Assembly (NCBI GenBank): GCA_051530055.1
Contig: CM121342.1
Span: forward strand, 7,440,001-7,504,000
Origin: Neoechinorhynchus agilis
Taxonomy: Eukaryota > Acanthocephala
Direction: 5' to 3'
Length of the DNA stretch: 64,000 bases
Part shown: one piece after another, positions 33,111-43,449 of the stretch
Position numbering within the stretch: the stretch's first letter is position 1
Layout: the number at the start of each line of letters is the position of its first letter
The notes under the pieces: model-generated
Told to the model about the DNA's origin: nothing
The model's database searches: none
The model's input: the letters and a program-made list of their open reading frames with translations, nothing else
Position numbers and translations under genes: made by a program

Positions 33111-33995
33111 AACGAACAAAGTATTTCGCATTTTGGCTATTTTGAAGGCAACGTTGATAAAAAAAGCTGAGTTGCTATTTGTGGTCTTTGGTGAAATGGA
33201 AAAAATCAGTAGTAGATTACGATCGATTGTTCATGAATCTAAAAATTTGATAAAGGAGAAACTTTTGCTTTGTTCCCTGTTCCATCGTGTTGGCCATTTC
33301 AATATGTGTATATCGACTCTTTTTATAAGTCGATAGTATTTCCGATTTTCGGTACAGAGGACGTTTGTCTTGTCGTATGATTTAGAATAGTAAAGGCGTA
33401 GTATCGCCACATCGTACAGCGTTCTTGTGTTCACGGAGACTAGTTTCTTTGAACAGCTCAATATTTCACCCACGTAGGCCATCTCGCAGTCGTTGCAGGG
33501 AATGCGGTATACCACATCAGAACTCGTTCTTTTGCAGAGGGTTTCTTTTAAAGATACGCTCGTGATAGTCGTGGTCCTCTTGTGATCTAGGCGAACGGGG
33601 ATTTTGAATTTCCGAGGGTCCTGCGTATCAGATTAGAGCGAAAATCATCAATGAATTCAGATTGGATGAATACCACTGTTTGGTTTTCAATGGGTCGACT
33701 GGATCGCAAATACCGCTCCTTATTATAAACCTGCCGTTTCGCCCAATCCGGATTGTCCCTTATTTTCAACATGATCTTAATATCATCGATTTCACGGTTT
33801 CTTTCATTATAAATATTACAGATTTTCATGGCTTTCCGGAATAAAGACTGCTTATTTTTAAGGCTTGAGGAGAGTTGATCTTCCATGATGTGCTTTGCCA
33901 ACAGATTACAGGTTTTCGGTATATGGAAGTGTTTAAACCACGACCTGTTCTCTTCACATAAACGTCTTCTTTTCACTTACGCTTTTTCTCTCTTT
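33111..33995 (-). mobile_element. Penelope-like element fragment, C-terminal half with GIY-YIG
   Basis: The minus strand gives SLFRKAMKICNIYNERNREI, TVVFIQSEFIDDFRSNLIRR, then SSDVVYRIPCNDCEMAYVGE, the GIY-YIG start, and TENRKYYRLIKRVDIHILKW, the region with the C-terminal acidic/Asn motif. This is the post-RT part of Penelope-like elements. It is broken and lacks the RT palm. Confidence 0.75.
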
Positions 33996-34039
33996 CGAGA
34001 GGTCGCGGGTCTTAATATGGCATCTATTCGGTGATACAT

Positions 34040-34410
34040 ATTGCGTCAAATTTAACTCCGATCTTGATTTACACAATCCATCCCACGCTTCTTCGGTCTC
34101 TCTCGGCGCCGCCTTCCCAATATCTCGACCCCCTCTATGCTACGTAGTACATGTCCTCTCTCGCTATTCATATCCTTATTGAACCATCGCAATCTTCTTT
34201 GAGCTTTCATTTCAATGCATCGATGAATCCTCCCTAACATCCCTCTAATATCTTTGTTTCTTTTCATATCCTTGAGTGTGAAGCTAGCTGCCCATCTCAG
34301 CATCCGCATTTCATTCGACTCTAATCAATTGAGGTCGTCTTTCCTGGTCGTCTACGTCTCTGCGGCGTACAACATTGCTGGTTTCACTACGTTGATGATG
34401 TGTCAGTTGA
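34040..34410 (-). mobile_element. RTE-like LINE, 3' end of the RT ORF
   Basis: The minus strand reads AMLYAAET, NEMRMLRWAASFTLKDMKRN, KDIRGMLGRI, RRLRWFNKDMNSERGHVLRS and RRRRERPKKRGMDCV. This is the C-terminal signature of RTE/BovB-type RTs (MRMLRW...RLRWFGH...GRPKKRW). Truncated at the 5' side and interrupted by stops. Confidence 0.8.
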
Positions 34411-36588
34411 GCATGAGTGACTCGTTGTTCCGTAAGCCTCAGCATCCTCCAAGTCCGTTCTATGGCGCCCTCGCTAATGAGGAGAAGAGGAAGGAGTTCG
34501 ATATCGAACTAGAGAATCAACCGAGCTCGATGCCAGCTGCTGAAACGGATATTGATTTTTATTACAAGTCAATCTGCGACGCAGTGACCGAAGCGGCCGA
34601 GAAAACCCTCCGAAAAATAAGGCATATAAAAGCTGCAAAGGTTATATGGCAGGAGGACTGTGAATTTATGGCAATGGCTGAGCAGATCAAAACTCTAAGA
34701 AAAAGAGGAAAACGATCTCAGGCTCGCATTGCAAGTCTTGAACTTGCCAACCTCTATAATAAAAGGCAAAAGGCCTAGATAGAGGATGCAGCTCGCGGGA
34801 TCGCACAAAAGGAAGATTTTGTTCGTACCTCCTTAGCATGGAGAGCGATAAACACCCTCAAAGGAAGATTGCAAAGACAGCCAACTTTGATTGAAGGTCC
34901 CTCCCCGGAAATCAGAAAAAAGAGAATCGCAAATTATTTTGCGGAAATTTTCAATTCGCCATTATTGTCTTTGGAAGTGAGTCCTGCACTTCCAAAATTC
35001 ACAATCGTCCCAAGCACTGAGGCATACTTCACTGGACCGATTTGCGTGAAGGAAGCGATCGCCGCGGCGAAAATGATGCGTGCGGAACGTGCATCAGGCC
35101 CAGATGGGATAATGGCAGAGGTACTGAGATTTGAATCCATTTCCAGAAAAATCATACCGATAATGAATGGCATAATGAATGGTGGCTCAGTACCTCAAAT
35201 CTGACAAATGGCGCATTTAACAATGATCCCCAAGAAATGCTGCTTGACAAAGGTGGAGGACTACAAAGGTATATCCTTGATGTCCAACACGGCAAAACTT
35301 TTCAGCAGCATTTTGAGACGCCGAATTCAGCCAATCCTCAAACCGTTTCTAAGAATTGAACGGCCGAGGCACCATAGAGCACATATTGGCTTTGAGGAGG
35401 ATCCTCGAGGAGGCACGAATTCATCAAACGGATGTGACGCTGGTATTTGTTGATTTCCGTCGAGCTTTCGATTCGGTAAATCGAGCGATGATTGGCGGTA
35501 TCATAAAGGAGTATGGAGTGTCGCCGATCATTGTCACATCCGTTATGGCATTATATAAAAACACTAGGTCCGCCGTAAAGACAGCTGACGGTTTGACAGA
35601 ATACTTTTCCACCACTTCAGGTGTTCTGCAGGACGACACATTGGCTCCTTTCCTCTTCATCTTGGTGCTTGATTGGGCAATGAGATGGGCACTACCGAAT
35701 GATGAAGATGGATTTCTTCTGTTGAGGAAAAGAGGTCGCAGGTATCCTGAGATACGCGCCTCCTACATGGCATATGCCGATGACATCGTATTGATGTCCT
35801 CAACGGTCGAAGGAGCTCAACGCATGCTAAATAGACTGTGCGAGAGGGCGAGTATGATTGGTCTGACCATCAACTCGAAAATAACGCAATTCTTGACGAT
35901 TCCGCATGTCGCGCATACAGTCTCTGGCGAAGGGCCGAATGGCGTTGGGCAATTAAAACAGATAGAGCGGAATGTCTATCTGGAAGCTGTCGTTCCTGAG
36001 GTGAGTGCGGATGTCAGCCGACGGAGAGCTATAACTTGAAGAGCAATGGGGCAACTTAAACCACTGTTTGACAGTGAGTCTTTGCCAGATGAACTCCGTT
36101 CGCAGCTGTTCAGGGCTCGAATTGAGAGCATTCTCTACTACAATGCAGAGACCTGGACACTGTCACCAGCGGCGACGAGGCAGTTGGACCAAAATCATTA
36201 ATCTCTCTTACGTGCGGCGTTCAAGGTCAGATGGTCAGATAAAGTGACCAACAAAGCACTGTATAAGAGAGCCGGAGTCCAACTGCCCAGTGAATACTTG
36301 CGCCGCAGACGACTGCACTTCACGGGCAATATAATTCAGTCCGAGGCATCTTGCCCACAGGTCGTGCAACATTTCCTTTTGTGAAAACCAACGACATTGT
36401 ATCGTAAAGGCAAAGGGAACTGTCGTACATACGATGACCTGATTTTACGAGACGCGAATTGCCCGCATAACAGGACTGCTGTCGTGTATTTTAGATCCCT
36501 TGCGGAGTCTAATTCTATTTGACGGGCTTATACCTACGGTGTAACGTAGGAAAGTACCGTTGCATACAATACAATACACCACTACTCC
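34411..36588 (+). mobile_element. Zinc-knuckle LINE family, RT region and 3' end
   Basis: Linker region (IRHIKAAKVIWQEDCEFMAM, 34.6 kb), then RT: RASGPDGIMAEVL (~35.09), the LTMIPKK box (~35.22), ISLMSNTAKLFSSIL, VTLVFVDFRRAFDSVNRAMI (~35.44), the STTSGVLQDDTLAPFLFILV box (~35.62), YADDIVLMSS (~35.78), and a C-terminal part ending SEASCPQVV and NCRTYDDLILRDANC (~36.45). Frame breaks and stops occur at 34777, 35203, ~35370, 36039 and ~36202. The 3' UTR runs to an ACAAT-rich end at about 36588, where an inverted Penelope fragment begins, just as at 26.3 kb. The clade is not certain; GVLQGDTLAP-type RTs with APE endonucleases are widespread in invertebrates. Confidence 0.88.
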
Positions 36589-36975
36589 GTCAATTTGATC
36601 ATAAATTTCTTCGTTGATTTGAAAGGCATTCTTAGAGGTGTACCATGTGATGAGCTCGATCCACTCGATCCTCGTGAGACAAGGAGAGGTGTGTCTTTCA
36701 GTTAGAAGGTTCGATGCCATTTATGTCTAATTGGTAAATAAAGAATTGACATCAGAAGTCAGGAATCTATGCTCAGATCGATTATTCCTCCTGATTTCAG
36801 TAGCGAATGAAGGTCTATCTTTTATGTAGGAACGATTCTTATCACGACATTTTCGGATCCATTGGTTGATCTTCTTTGCTATGTTGTGTCAAAATGAAGT
36901 GGAACTAGCGAAAAACGGTCTCAGAGTCAGCACAGATTTGTGGATTTTTGGCAAAGTGTATAGAAAATCTGGGAA
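36589..36975 (-). mobile_element. Penelope-like element fragment, RT domain
   Basis: The minus strand reads LPKIHKSVLTLRPFF, INQWIRKCRDKNRSYIKDRP, FLTSDVNSLFTN and INEEIYDQIDGVVV, i.e. the start of the Penelope RT (LPKIHKP...), the first catalytic-Asp motif and the QIDGVAMG box. It ends at the LINE 3' terminus and, on the other side, at the mucin 5' block. Broken. Confidence 0.75.
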
Positions 36976-36984
36976 TGCAAAAGC

Positions 36985-37640
36985 AAAGCAAATCTTAGAA
37001 TATTGAAATTGATATGCAATGATTTTAGAATATCGCTTTAAACTTATACTTATGACCGTGAACTAAAGTGCGGGGCATTGTTAGTAAAGCATTCCGCTGA
37101 GATTTTTACGTTCAAATTACCATTTGACATGCGCTTTTGCTGGACAATTTTGGGCTTTGTTGTCTCGACTTAACCTTCGTAAACTATATTTTACTCTAAA
37201 ATTTCATAAAATCTGACATTTGTCACGAATACCAAAAAAAGGTTTCAAAATCCAAGATCGTGAACTACGAAACTGCCACTTTCATTCCGGCTACACACAA
37301 ACATGGTCCTAGTTTCGGGATTCTGGACGAAAAGCCAGACGATGACTAATAATGATTGTTTCTTAGAGTAGCTATTTACAACGTTCCTCCCGGGATTTCT
37401 ACTTTAACTTGAAGATGAAAACTAAAGTGAATCAGCAAGGAGCTCTTACACAGTGAGTTCATCTTAATCATTTTCTTTGATAATCCTACAAAGCGAAAGG
37501 ATCGACAAACTTTTTGTCAGGCAGCACGAAATGCTTTTTCCACAAAGTCCATATTTTGTACGTTTTCAAAACGATGATAAATTAGGACTACATCGAAGGT
37601 ACGCAAGATTCTAATAAAATCGATGTTTTAAATATAAACT
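36985..37640 (+). promoter_or_regulatory. Mucin-family 5' block, copy D
   Basis: Segments 1 and 3 again, nearly identical to 30641-31380 but with small deletions. The block leads straight into mucin gene D. The sharp left edge at about 36985 marks the boundary of the duplicated unit. Confidence 0.6.
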
Positions 37641-37689
37641 TAGTTATGGAATTGATCTCTTTTGGTGCATTTTATGCTTTAATGCATTA

Positions 37690-38454
37690 TTGGTAAATGG
37701 CGCGGCACGCTTCCCAAATTCAAGAAAAAATGCTTCTACGAGCAACAACGTATCTTTTATCACGACCACAACATCTTCGGTTATGCCATCAACAATCCTA
37801 AGTTCCACAATGGGAAGTACATCCACTGAGAAGACCACAACAATATCCACTAGACAGTCAACATCTGATAGCACCACAGAGTCAACAATCGAGAGCACCA
37901 CAGAGTCAACAACTGGGAGCACAACCGAGAACACAACCGAAAGCACCTCCGAGAGACCCATCGAATCAACAACAGAGAGAATTACAAAGTCAGCCACCGA
38001 GAGTACCACCGAGTCAACAACTGGGAGCACAACAACCGAGAGTGCCACAGAGTCAACAAGCGAAAGCACCACAGAATCAACAACCGAGAGCATCACAGAG
38101 TCAACAACCGAGAGTACCACCGAGTCAACAACTGGGAGCACAACAACCGAGAGTACCACAGAGTCAACAACCGAAAGCACCACAAGAAGAAGAATGAAAC
38201 GCATGACAAAGTCAACAACCAAGCGCCCCACAGAGCTAATAACAACAGAAAACACCACCGATTCAACAACTACGAGGCCCAGAAGACGAGGAATGAAACG
38301 CAGACCAAAGTTACCAACCACGCGTCCAACAAGTTCGATCGCTGACTTAGCTCCGATGTTAGCAGTTGGGGCTATTGGGCTATTACTTCATACGGGCAGA
38401 AAGTTTGTGGGTTTAACTCTAAAACCTAGGAAGTGGCTTAAACCGGGTATTTGA
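37690..38454 (+). CDS. Mucin-like protein D, chitin-binding domain replaced by a basic/hydrophobic tail
   Basis: 254 codons, the first ~165 being the same Thr-rich lead and TTES repeats as copy C (shorter, about 110 residues of repeats). After TESTTRRRMKRMTKSTTKRP the sequence departs: a basic Thr/Arg stretch (RPRRRGMKRRPKLPTTRP) and a final hydrophobic segment (SIADLAPMLAVGAIGLLLH), then TLKPRKWLKPGI. There is no CBM14. The 5' end has the same damaged start region as copy C (frame opens with TTG). The tail could be a membrane anchor or a chance read-through after loss of the original 3' exon. Function would be surface mucin if translated. Confidence 0.55.
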   Translation: MVNGAARFPNSRKNASTSNNVSFITTTTSSVMPSTILSSTMGSTSTEKTTTISTRQSTSDSTTESTIESTTESTTGSTTENTTESTSERPIESTTERITKSATESTTESTTGSTTTESATESTSESTTESTTESITESTTESTTESTTGSTTTESTTESTTESTTRRRMKRMTKSTTKRPTELITTENTTDSTTTRPRRRGMKRRPKLPTTRPTSSIADLAPMLAVGAIGLLLHTGRKFVGLTLKPRKWLKPGI

Positions 38455-38824
38455 GCGAGTTAAATTCTGGATTTGATACTATCCTTTAGGCGGGCTTTTT
38501 TGGGGCGTGATTAAGCAAATCGCCTTGAACGAGGGTGTAAATGTAAAATCGCAAATCAACCGGATAAGATTATGCGAATGTGCAAGAATTTCGACGCAAA
38601 AGAGATTGAAGGTTTGTGAGAGGGAAAGAACAATGAAAAAAATGCATTTTCGTTCAACCTTTAGCCGGAATGAAATTTCGTTTGAGGGCAAGGAAACATT
38701 GAAGAAAGCAGGGTCAATGAATTAATATAAATGTTATTTTTATCAGCAATTTGTTTGTCTTTTCATCTTCAAGAAATAAAAACTTCACCAGTTTGTGGAC
38801 AAACGCCTTAACGATTATAAATGT
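38455..38824. other. Intergenic between mucin D and Tim8
   Basis: No recognised gene; a 72-codon frame here has no domain. The minus-strand side is the 3' flank of Tim8. Confidence 0.35.
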
Positions 38825-39097
38825 TTATTGGAATTCAGTAGGGGTCCTAGTTGACTTTTCCGATAGCCTCTTAACCAAGAACATGGATGAGTCGAGAAAT
38901 CGATCAACGCAGTTCTTTAAACACGATTCGTTCTTGCCTGATAATCGATTTGGAAATGCTGCATTGTTAGAAAAGCAAGTTTCAATGCAAAGGTCAGAGA
39001 GATTTTGAATTGCTTGTTTAAAACGTTGCCGTGTTGTTTCTTCCTCAATCATTGCTGCCAAATCGCTATCGATTGATTGGGATCCATTAGACGACAT
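38825..39097 (-). CDS. Mitochondrial import inner-membrane chaperone Tim8
   Basis: 90 codons, single exon. The protein has the small-Tim fold: an N-terminal helix (DLAAMIEEETTRQRFKQAIQ), then twin CX3C motifs, CIETC and CLKNC, separated by about 18 residues, and a C-terminal helix (VDRFLDSSMFLVKRLSEKS). The motif layout follows Tim8/DDP1 (TIMM8). With Tim13 it would form the intermembrane-space hexamer that escorts hydrophobic precursors such as Tim23 to the TIM22 pathway. The length is normal for the family. The TAA stop overlaps an AATAAA (read CAATAAACA on the minus strand), so the 3' UTR may be very short. A CRE palindrome lies 91 bp upstream. Intact. Confidence 0.92.
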   Translation of the reverse strand: MSSNGSQSIDSDLAAMIEEETTRQRFKQAIQNLSDLCIETCFSNNAAFPNRLSGKNESCLKNCVDRFLDSSMFLVKRLSEKSTRTPTEFQ

Positions 39098-39187
39098 TTT
39101 TATCCCACATCGAGTGTGAGAAATTCTTCCTAAAAAGTGCTAAGAAATCCGAAAGAATCATGAATGTGGTAGCTCATGACGAAACGA

Positions 39188-39195
39188 TGACGTCA
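39188..39195. promoter_or_regulatory. CRE palindrome TGACGTCA upstream of Tim8
   Basis: A perfect 8-bp CREB/ATF consensus 91 bp upstream of the Tim8 ATG; the same octamer lies 39 bp upstream of the small gene at 3735. ATF-type factors are known to control mitochondrial genes in animals; the link here is inference. Confidence 0.35.
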
Positions 39196-39414
39196 TAACG
39201 AAGGGCGTTGACTTCGCGCCCGACGCATTTTTTTACCAATTCTCGATTTTTCAGTCGTGTTCCATAATTCGCATGTTGAAATATCGACAACATCGCGAGA
39301 AAATCTTAATTCAACAGAATACTTTCAGAAATTATTCATTATAGTTTCAGTTTCTATTAGCGATGTTTGATTCAGAGATAGATTTGGAATTATTGTTTAG
39401 AAGTCTACATCCGC
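39196..39414. other. Intergenic, nothing recognised
   Basis: Non-coding flank between Tim8 and the foldback element. GGAATTATTGTTTAGAAGTC near 39387 recurs at 63360 as the start of a related foldback. Confidence 0.4.
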
Positions 39415-39591
39415 GGTAAATGATTATTTCGATTAAAGACTTTTCGAACATCGTCGGGTTCATCATCAGTCCGTTTGCAATTTTTTTAACTGTCAATACG
39501 TTGAAGAAAAAAACTTGCAAAGAAACTGATGATGAACCAGACGAGGTTCGAAACGTCTTTAATCGAAATAATCATTTTCCGTTTATGATTC
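39415..39591. repeat. Foldback element with hammerhead-like core, 63-kb family
   Basis: The left arm (39417-39470, AAATGATTATTTCGATTAAA, then GGTTCATCATCAGT) returns inverted at 39535-39591. Reading outward, the right arm gives CTGATGA, T, GAACC/GGTTC stem, GAAACGTC (39536-39560). It shares arm sequence with the element at 63357-63575. Confidence 0.8.
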
Positions 39592-39849
39592 TGCAGTTAG
39601 CACATATTTATAATTTCATCAAAAATATTTTCGCTTCAATGTTGAACCTCAATCATAGTCAATTTTAAATAACTTCGAGATAGAAGTGAAGGTTAGAAAG
39701 CTGTTTTTCGCAAGTGTTTACGACGACTGAACGGAGAACGCCAACGAAAAGGCCGAAAATTTTGAAGATAAATCTATTTCTGAATCAAACATCGCTGATT
39801 GAAACTGAGAATATTTTCTATCCGGGATTTTGATAACCAAACTACCAAC
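39592..39849. other. Intergenic, first diverged satellite units
   Basis: Non-coding; gradually grades into the 155-bp array (first ATTTTCTATCCGGGATTTTGAT at about 39810). Confidence 0.4.
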
Positions 39850-41590
39850 TCCAGCATTCCGAAGGATTTTCTCTGGATGAATAATCGAAATTTTAAGATA
39901 AATCGGAAACATTGTTTTAATAACAAAGTTTAATCATCCAGAGAAAATCTTAATTCAATAGAATATTTTCAATCTGGGATTTTGATAATTAAAATGCCAA
40001 CTCTGGCATTCCGAAGAATTTTTGTCTCGATTAGTAATCGAAATGTTATGATAAATCGGAAACATTGTTTTAATAACAAACTTTAATCACCGCAAGAAAA
40101 TTTTAAAATCAATAGAATATTTTCTATCTGGGATTTTTATAACCAAACTGCCAACTTTGGCATTCCGAAGGATTTTGCCTCAGTGAATAATCGAAGTGTT
40201 ATGATAAATCGGAAACATTGTTTTAATAACAAAGTTTAATCACCGCGAGAAAATCTTAATTCAATAGAATATTTTCAATCTGGGATTTTGATAATTAAAA
40301 TGCCAACTCTGGCATTCCGAAGAATTTTTGTCTCGATTAGTAATCGAAATGTTATGATAAATCGGAAACATTGTTTTAATAACAAACTTTAATCACCGCA
40401 AGAAAATTTTAAAATCAATAGAATATTTTCTATCTGGGATTTTTATAACCAAACTGCCAACTTTGGCATTCCGAAGGATTTTGCCTCGGTGAATAATCGA
40501 AATGTTATGATAAATCGGAAACATTGTTTTAATAACAAATTTAATCACCGCATTTTAAATCAATAGAATATTTTCTTGGTTTTTTGCTCTATATAATTTG
40601 ATAAATCGACTTGTTTTAATAACAAAGTTTAATCACCGCGAGAAAATCTTAATTCAATAGAATATTTTCAATCTGGGATTTTGATAATTAAAATGCCAAC
40701 TCTGGCATTCCGAAGAATTTTTGTCTCGATTAGTAATCGAAATGTTATGATAAATCGGAAACATTGTTTTAATAACAAACTTTAATCACCGCAAAATTTT
40801 TTTAAAATCAATAGAATATTTTCCATCTGAGATTTTTATAACCAAAATGCCAACTTTGGCATTCCGAAGGATTTTGTCTCGATTAGTAATCAAAATGTTG
40901 ATAAATCGGAAACATTGTTTTAATAACAAAGTTTAATCATCCAGAGAAAATCTTAATTCAATAGAATATTTTCAATCTGGGATTTTGATAATTAAAATGC
41001 CAACTCTGGCATTCCGAAGAATTTTTGTCCCGATTAGTAATCGAAATGTTATGATAAATCGGAAACATTGTTTTAATAACAAACTTTAATCACCGCAAAA
41101 TTTTTTTAAAATCAATAGAATATTTTCCATCTGAGATTTTTATAACCAAAATGCCAACTTTGGCATTCCGAAGGATTTTGTCTCGATTAGTAATCAAAAT
41201 GTTGTGATAAATCGGAAACATTGTTTCAATAACAAAGTTTAATCATCCAGAGAAAATCTTAATTCAATAGAATATTTTCAATCTGGGATTTTGATAATTA
41301 AAATGCCAACTCTGGCATTCCGAAGAATTTTTGTCCCGATTAGTAATCGAAATGTTATGATAAATCGGAAACATTGTTTTAACAACAAAGTTTAATCCTC
41401 ATATTTTCTATCTGAGATTTTTATAACCAAAATGCCAACTTTGGCATTCCGAAGGATTTTGTCTCGATTAGTAATCGAAATGTTATGATAAATCGGAAAC
41501 ATTGTTTTAATAACAAAGTTTAATCATCGCGAGAAAATATTAATTCAATAGAATATTTTCTATCTGGGATTTTTATAACCATATCACCAT
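39850..41590. repeat. Tandem satellite, ~155-bp unit, 11-12 copies, dimeric pattern
   Basis: The landmark AAATCGGAAACATTGTTT recurs at about 39900, 40062, 40220, 40375, 40512, 40753, 40905, 41057, 41210, 41360 and 41487. Two subtypes alternate in much of the array: one with GATTTTGATAATTAAAATGC and CAACTCTGGCATTCCG, one with ATTTTTATAACCAAA and CAACTTTGGCATTCCG, which gives a ~310-bp higher-order period. One collapsed copy lies near 40560-40610. The array ends about 75 bp before the Rab3GAP2-like start. Confidence 0.95.
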
Positions 41591-41663
41591 TTACAAGGTT
41601 TATCCCTTTACTTGAGCTTCCTTAAACAGTTTTTCTTAATTTCTAAACTCACTATAAATAAAG

Positions 41664-43449
41664 ATGAAACTAATTTCGGGACTTCGTCAATCAATCATCC
41701 TCGAAGCCTTGAATATCTCCAGGAATGACGCTCCATTTACTCACGTAAAAGTAGAACTTGGCCGTTTATCGGACGGATTATTCTATCTTGCAAAAGACAA
41801 CAGTCTTATCGTTATTGATAATGATCTCAAAATTAAACGGAACCGGCAATTCTATCACAAAATCAGTTTCCTAAGATGTATACAACTAGATGATGACGAT
41901 CAAACTTCTCTACTGATTGTTGCAACGGACAATTGCAATCTTTTTGTCTTTGACAATGTGAGAATCATGTGCACATTCGGGTTTATTTCATTTTTATAAA
42001 TTATAGCAAGCAGAAAAGCAAATCACTATGTCTTGGGTAATTGAATTGATGAATTGAGTTTCTATCGATTATCCCGGATTCAAGATTTTATTCGCTGATC
42101 CGTCTATTTCTGCACAATATCGAGTAGCTAATCTCTCAGCGAATGACAGTCGTGTTGGTTTGTTCTGAGGTTGCTTTCATTGTGAACTCATATTTTAGGT
42201 CATATCAATCTTGATGGCTCCAATTACGACTGACAATGGCCCATTTATTTTGAGAATTTATTTAGATGAACATGGCGATGTGAGGTCGACGAATTCACCC
42301 GTCGAAATTTTCTTACTTCCATTGCGTTCAAAATCTCATGAAGTCGTTTCAGGATGTCCTTTGAAAGGTAAAAACACGTTCGGCGTGTCGAGATTTTTGA
42401 GAAAGATTAGACTTCTTTTCCGCCATTATTTTCGACTCCCAAGCTTGACTTTTTCGTTTTGGTCGATTCTAATCTTAGAAGAAAGTTTAGCTAACTCTCG
42501 GCAGCCAAAAAGAATAAATTTCAAAAACGAAATCATTTCCTATTGTCTCAAATCCATCAAACAGTTTGACTCAAGAAATTTTACTTTTTCTTTTTAATAC
42601 TCTTAGAAAAAGTTTAGCGCGTATCGGTATGTTAAACTTTAAATCTCTAAGAGCTCAAAAATAACGATTTATTTCGTTTTAAATAAAAGCTCGAAATTGA
42701 AAGATACTCTTAATTTCGAAAAAATTCAGACATGGAGATGACAACTTTTGATATGATGGTCGAGAGCAATTCGACTCGGTATTACGGCGATCCAGTGATT
42801 CGAAGATGTGTATTGATTGGACGAGATCCTGGTCTTTCCGTTTATACTAGTTTTCAGGTGCGAATCTTTATTTTTCAATCAACAGCTTTAAATGTTCAAT
42901 TACTTACCAGAATAGGCGAGTGCAAGGTCTGATCAGTTCTATAGCATCCTACAAAACAGCATCGAAATATATTCAAAAGGTCGAAAAACAGCATTTTATC
43001 TCGTGAGGACATGTTCGGAACTTTTAAGGCCAAGGTAAGTCGTTTGTAGTGTTAGGTTTTTTTATCTTAAAGACAAATTCAGTTATTGGTTTCAATCATG
43101 CCCAGAACAGAAAGTGATTTGTATTGCCAGCGATAATGATTCGCTTTTGGCTCTAAACGATACCCACGGTCGAATATTTATTTTCGATCACCAACGAAAC
43201 GTGATTGTTCGATTGCTTAAGGGTTACAGAGAAGTTGGATTGGTCTGGGAAAACTCACTGTTGCATATATATGCACCACTGAAAAACTTAATTGAAGTAT
43301 GAAAAAATTGACGTCGATTTAAATCCACGAATTCATAGGTGTGGCCAATTAGTGAACAACTAGCAAGGTTAAAAGTATTTAAGCTTAATCAAATTAATCG
43401 AGGTCACTTGCTTAAATCTTTGGACGGTGAAGTTCTCATTGTGATTTGA
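41664..43449 (+). pseudogene. Rab3GAP non-catalytic subunit (Rab3GAP2), N-terminal domain; fragment, probably decayed
   Basis: Exon 1 (41664-41957) reads LSDGLFYLAKDNSLIVIDND and LLIVATDNCNLFVFDN. Later pieces are VISILMAPITTDNGPF (42200), LISSIASYKTASKYIQK (~42935) and, best, VICIASDNDSLLALNDTHGR, IFIFDHQRNVIVRLLKGYRE, LLHIYAPLKNLIE, joined by a 42-bp intron (43297-43338) to VWPISEQLARLKVF. The last block is the Rab3GAP2_N signature (LAAVTDSLGRVLLVD...VRMWKGYRDA...FLVIYAP...ILEVW). Introns of 41-50 bp (41958-42006, ~43034-43081) fit. In the protein, Rab3GAP2 partners Rab3GAP1 to regulate Rab3/Rab18 in secretion and ER/autophagy. Here in-frame stops (about 42045 and 43005) interrupt it, and the large C-terminal part is absent after 43449. 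Confidence 0.7.

Noticed and set aside
35424-35660. 78-codon minus-strand frame
   Set aside because: Antisense shadow of the LINE RT domain.
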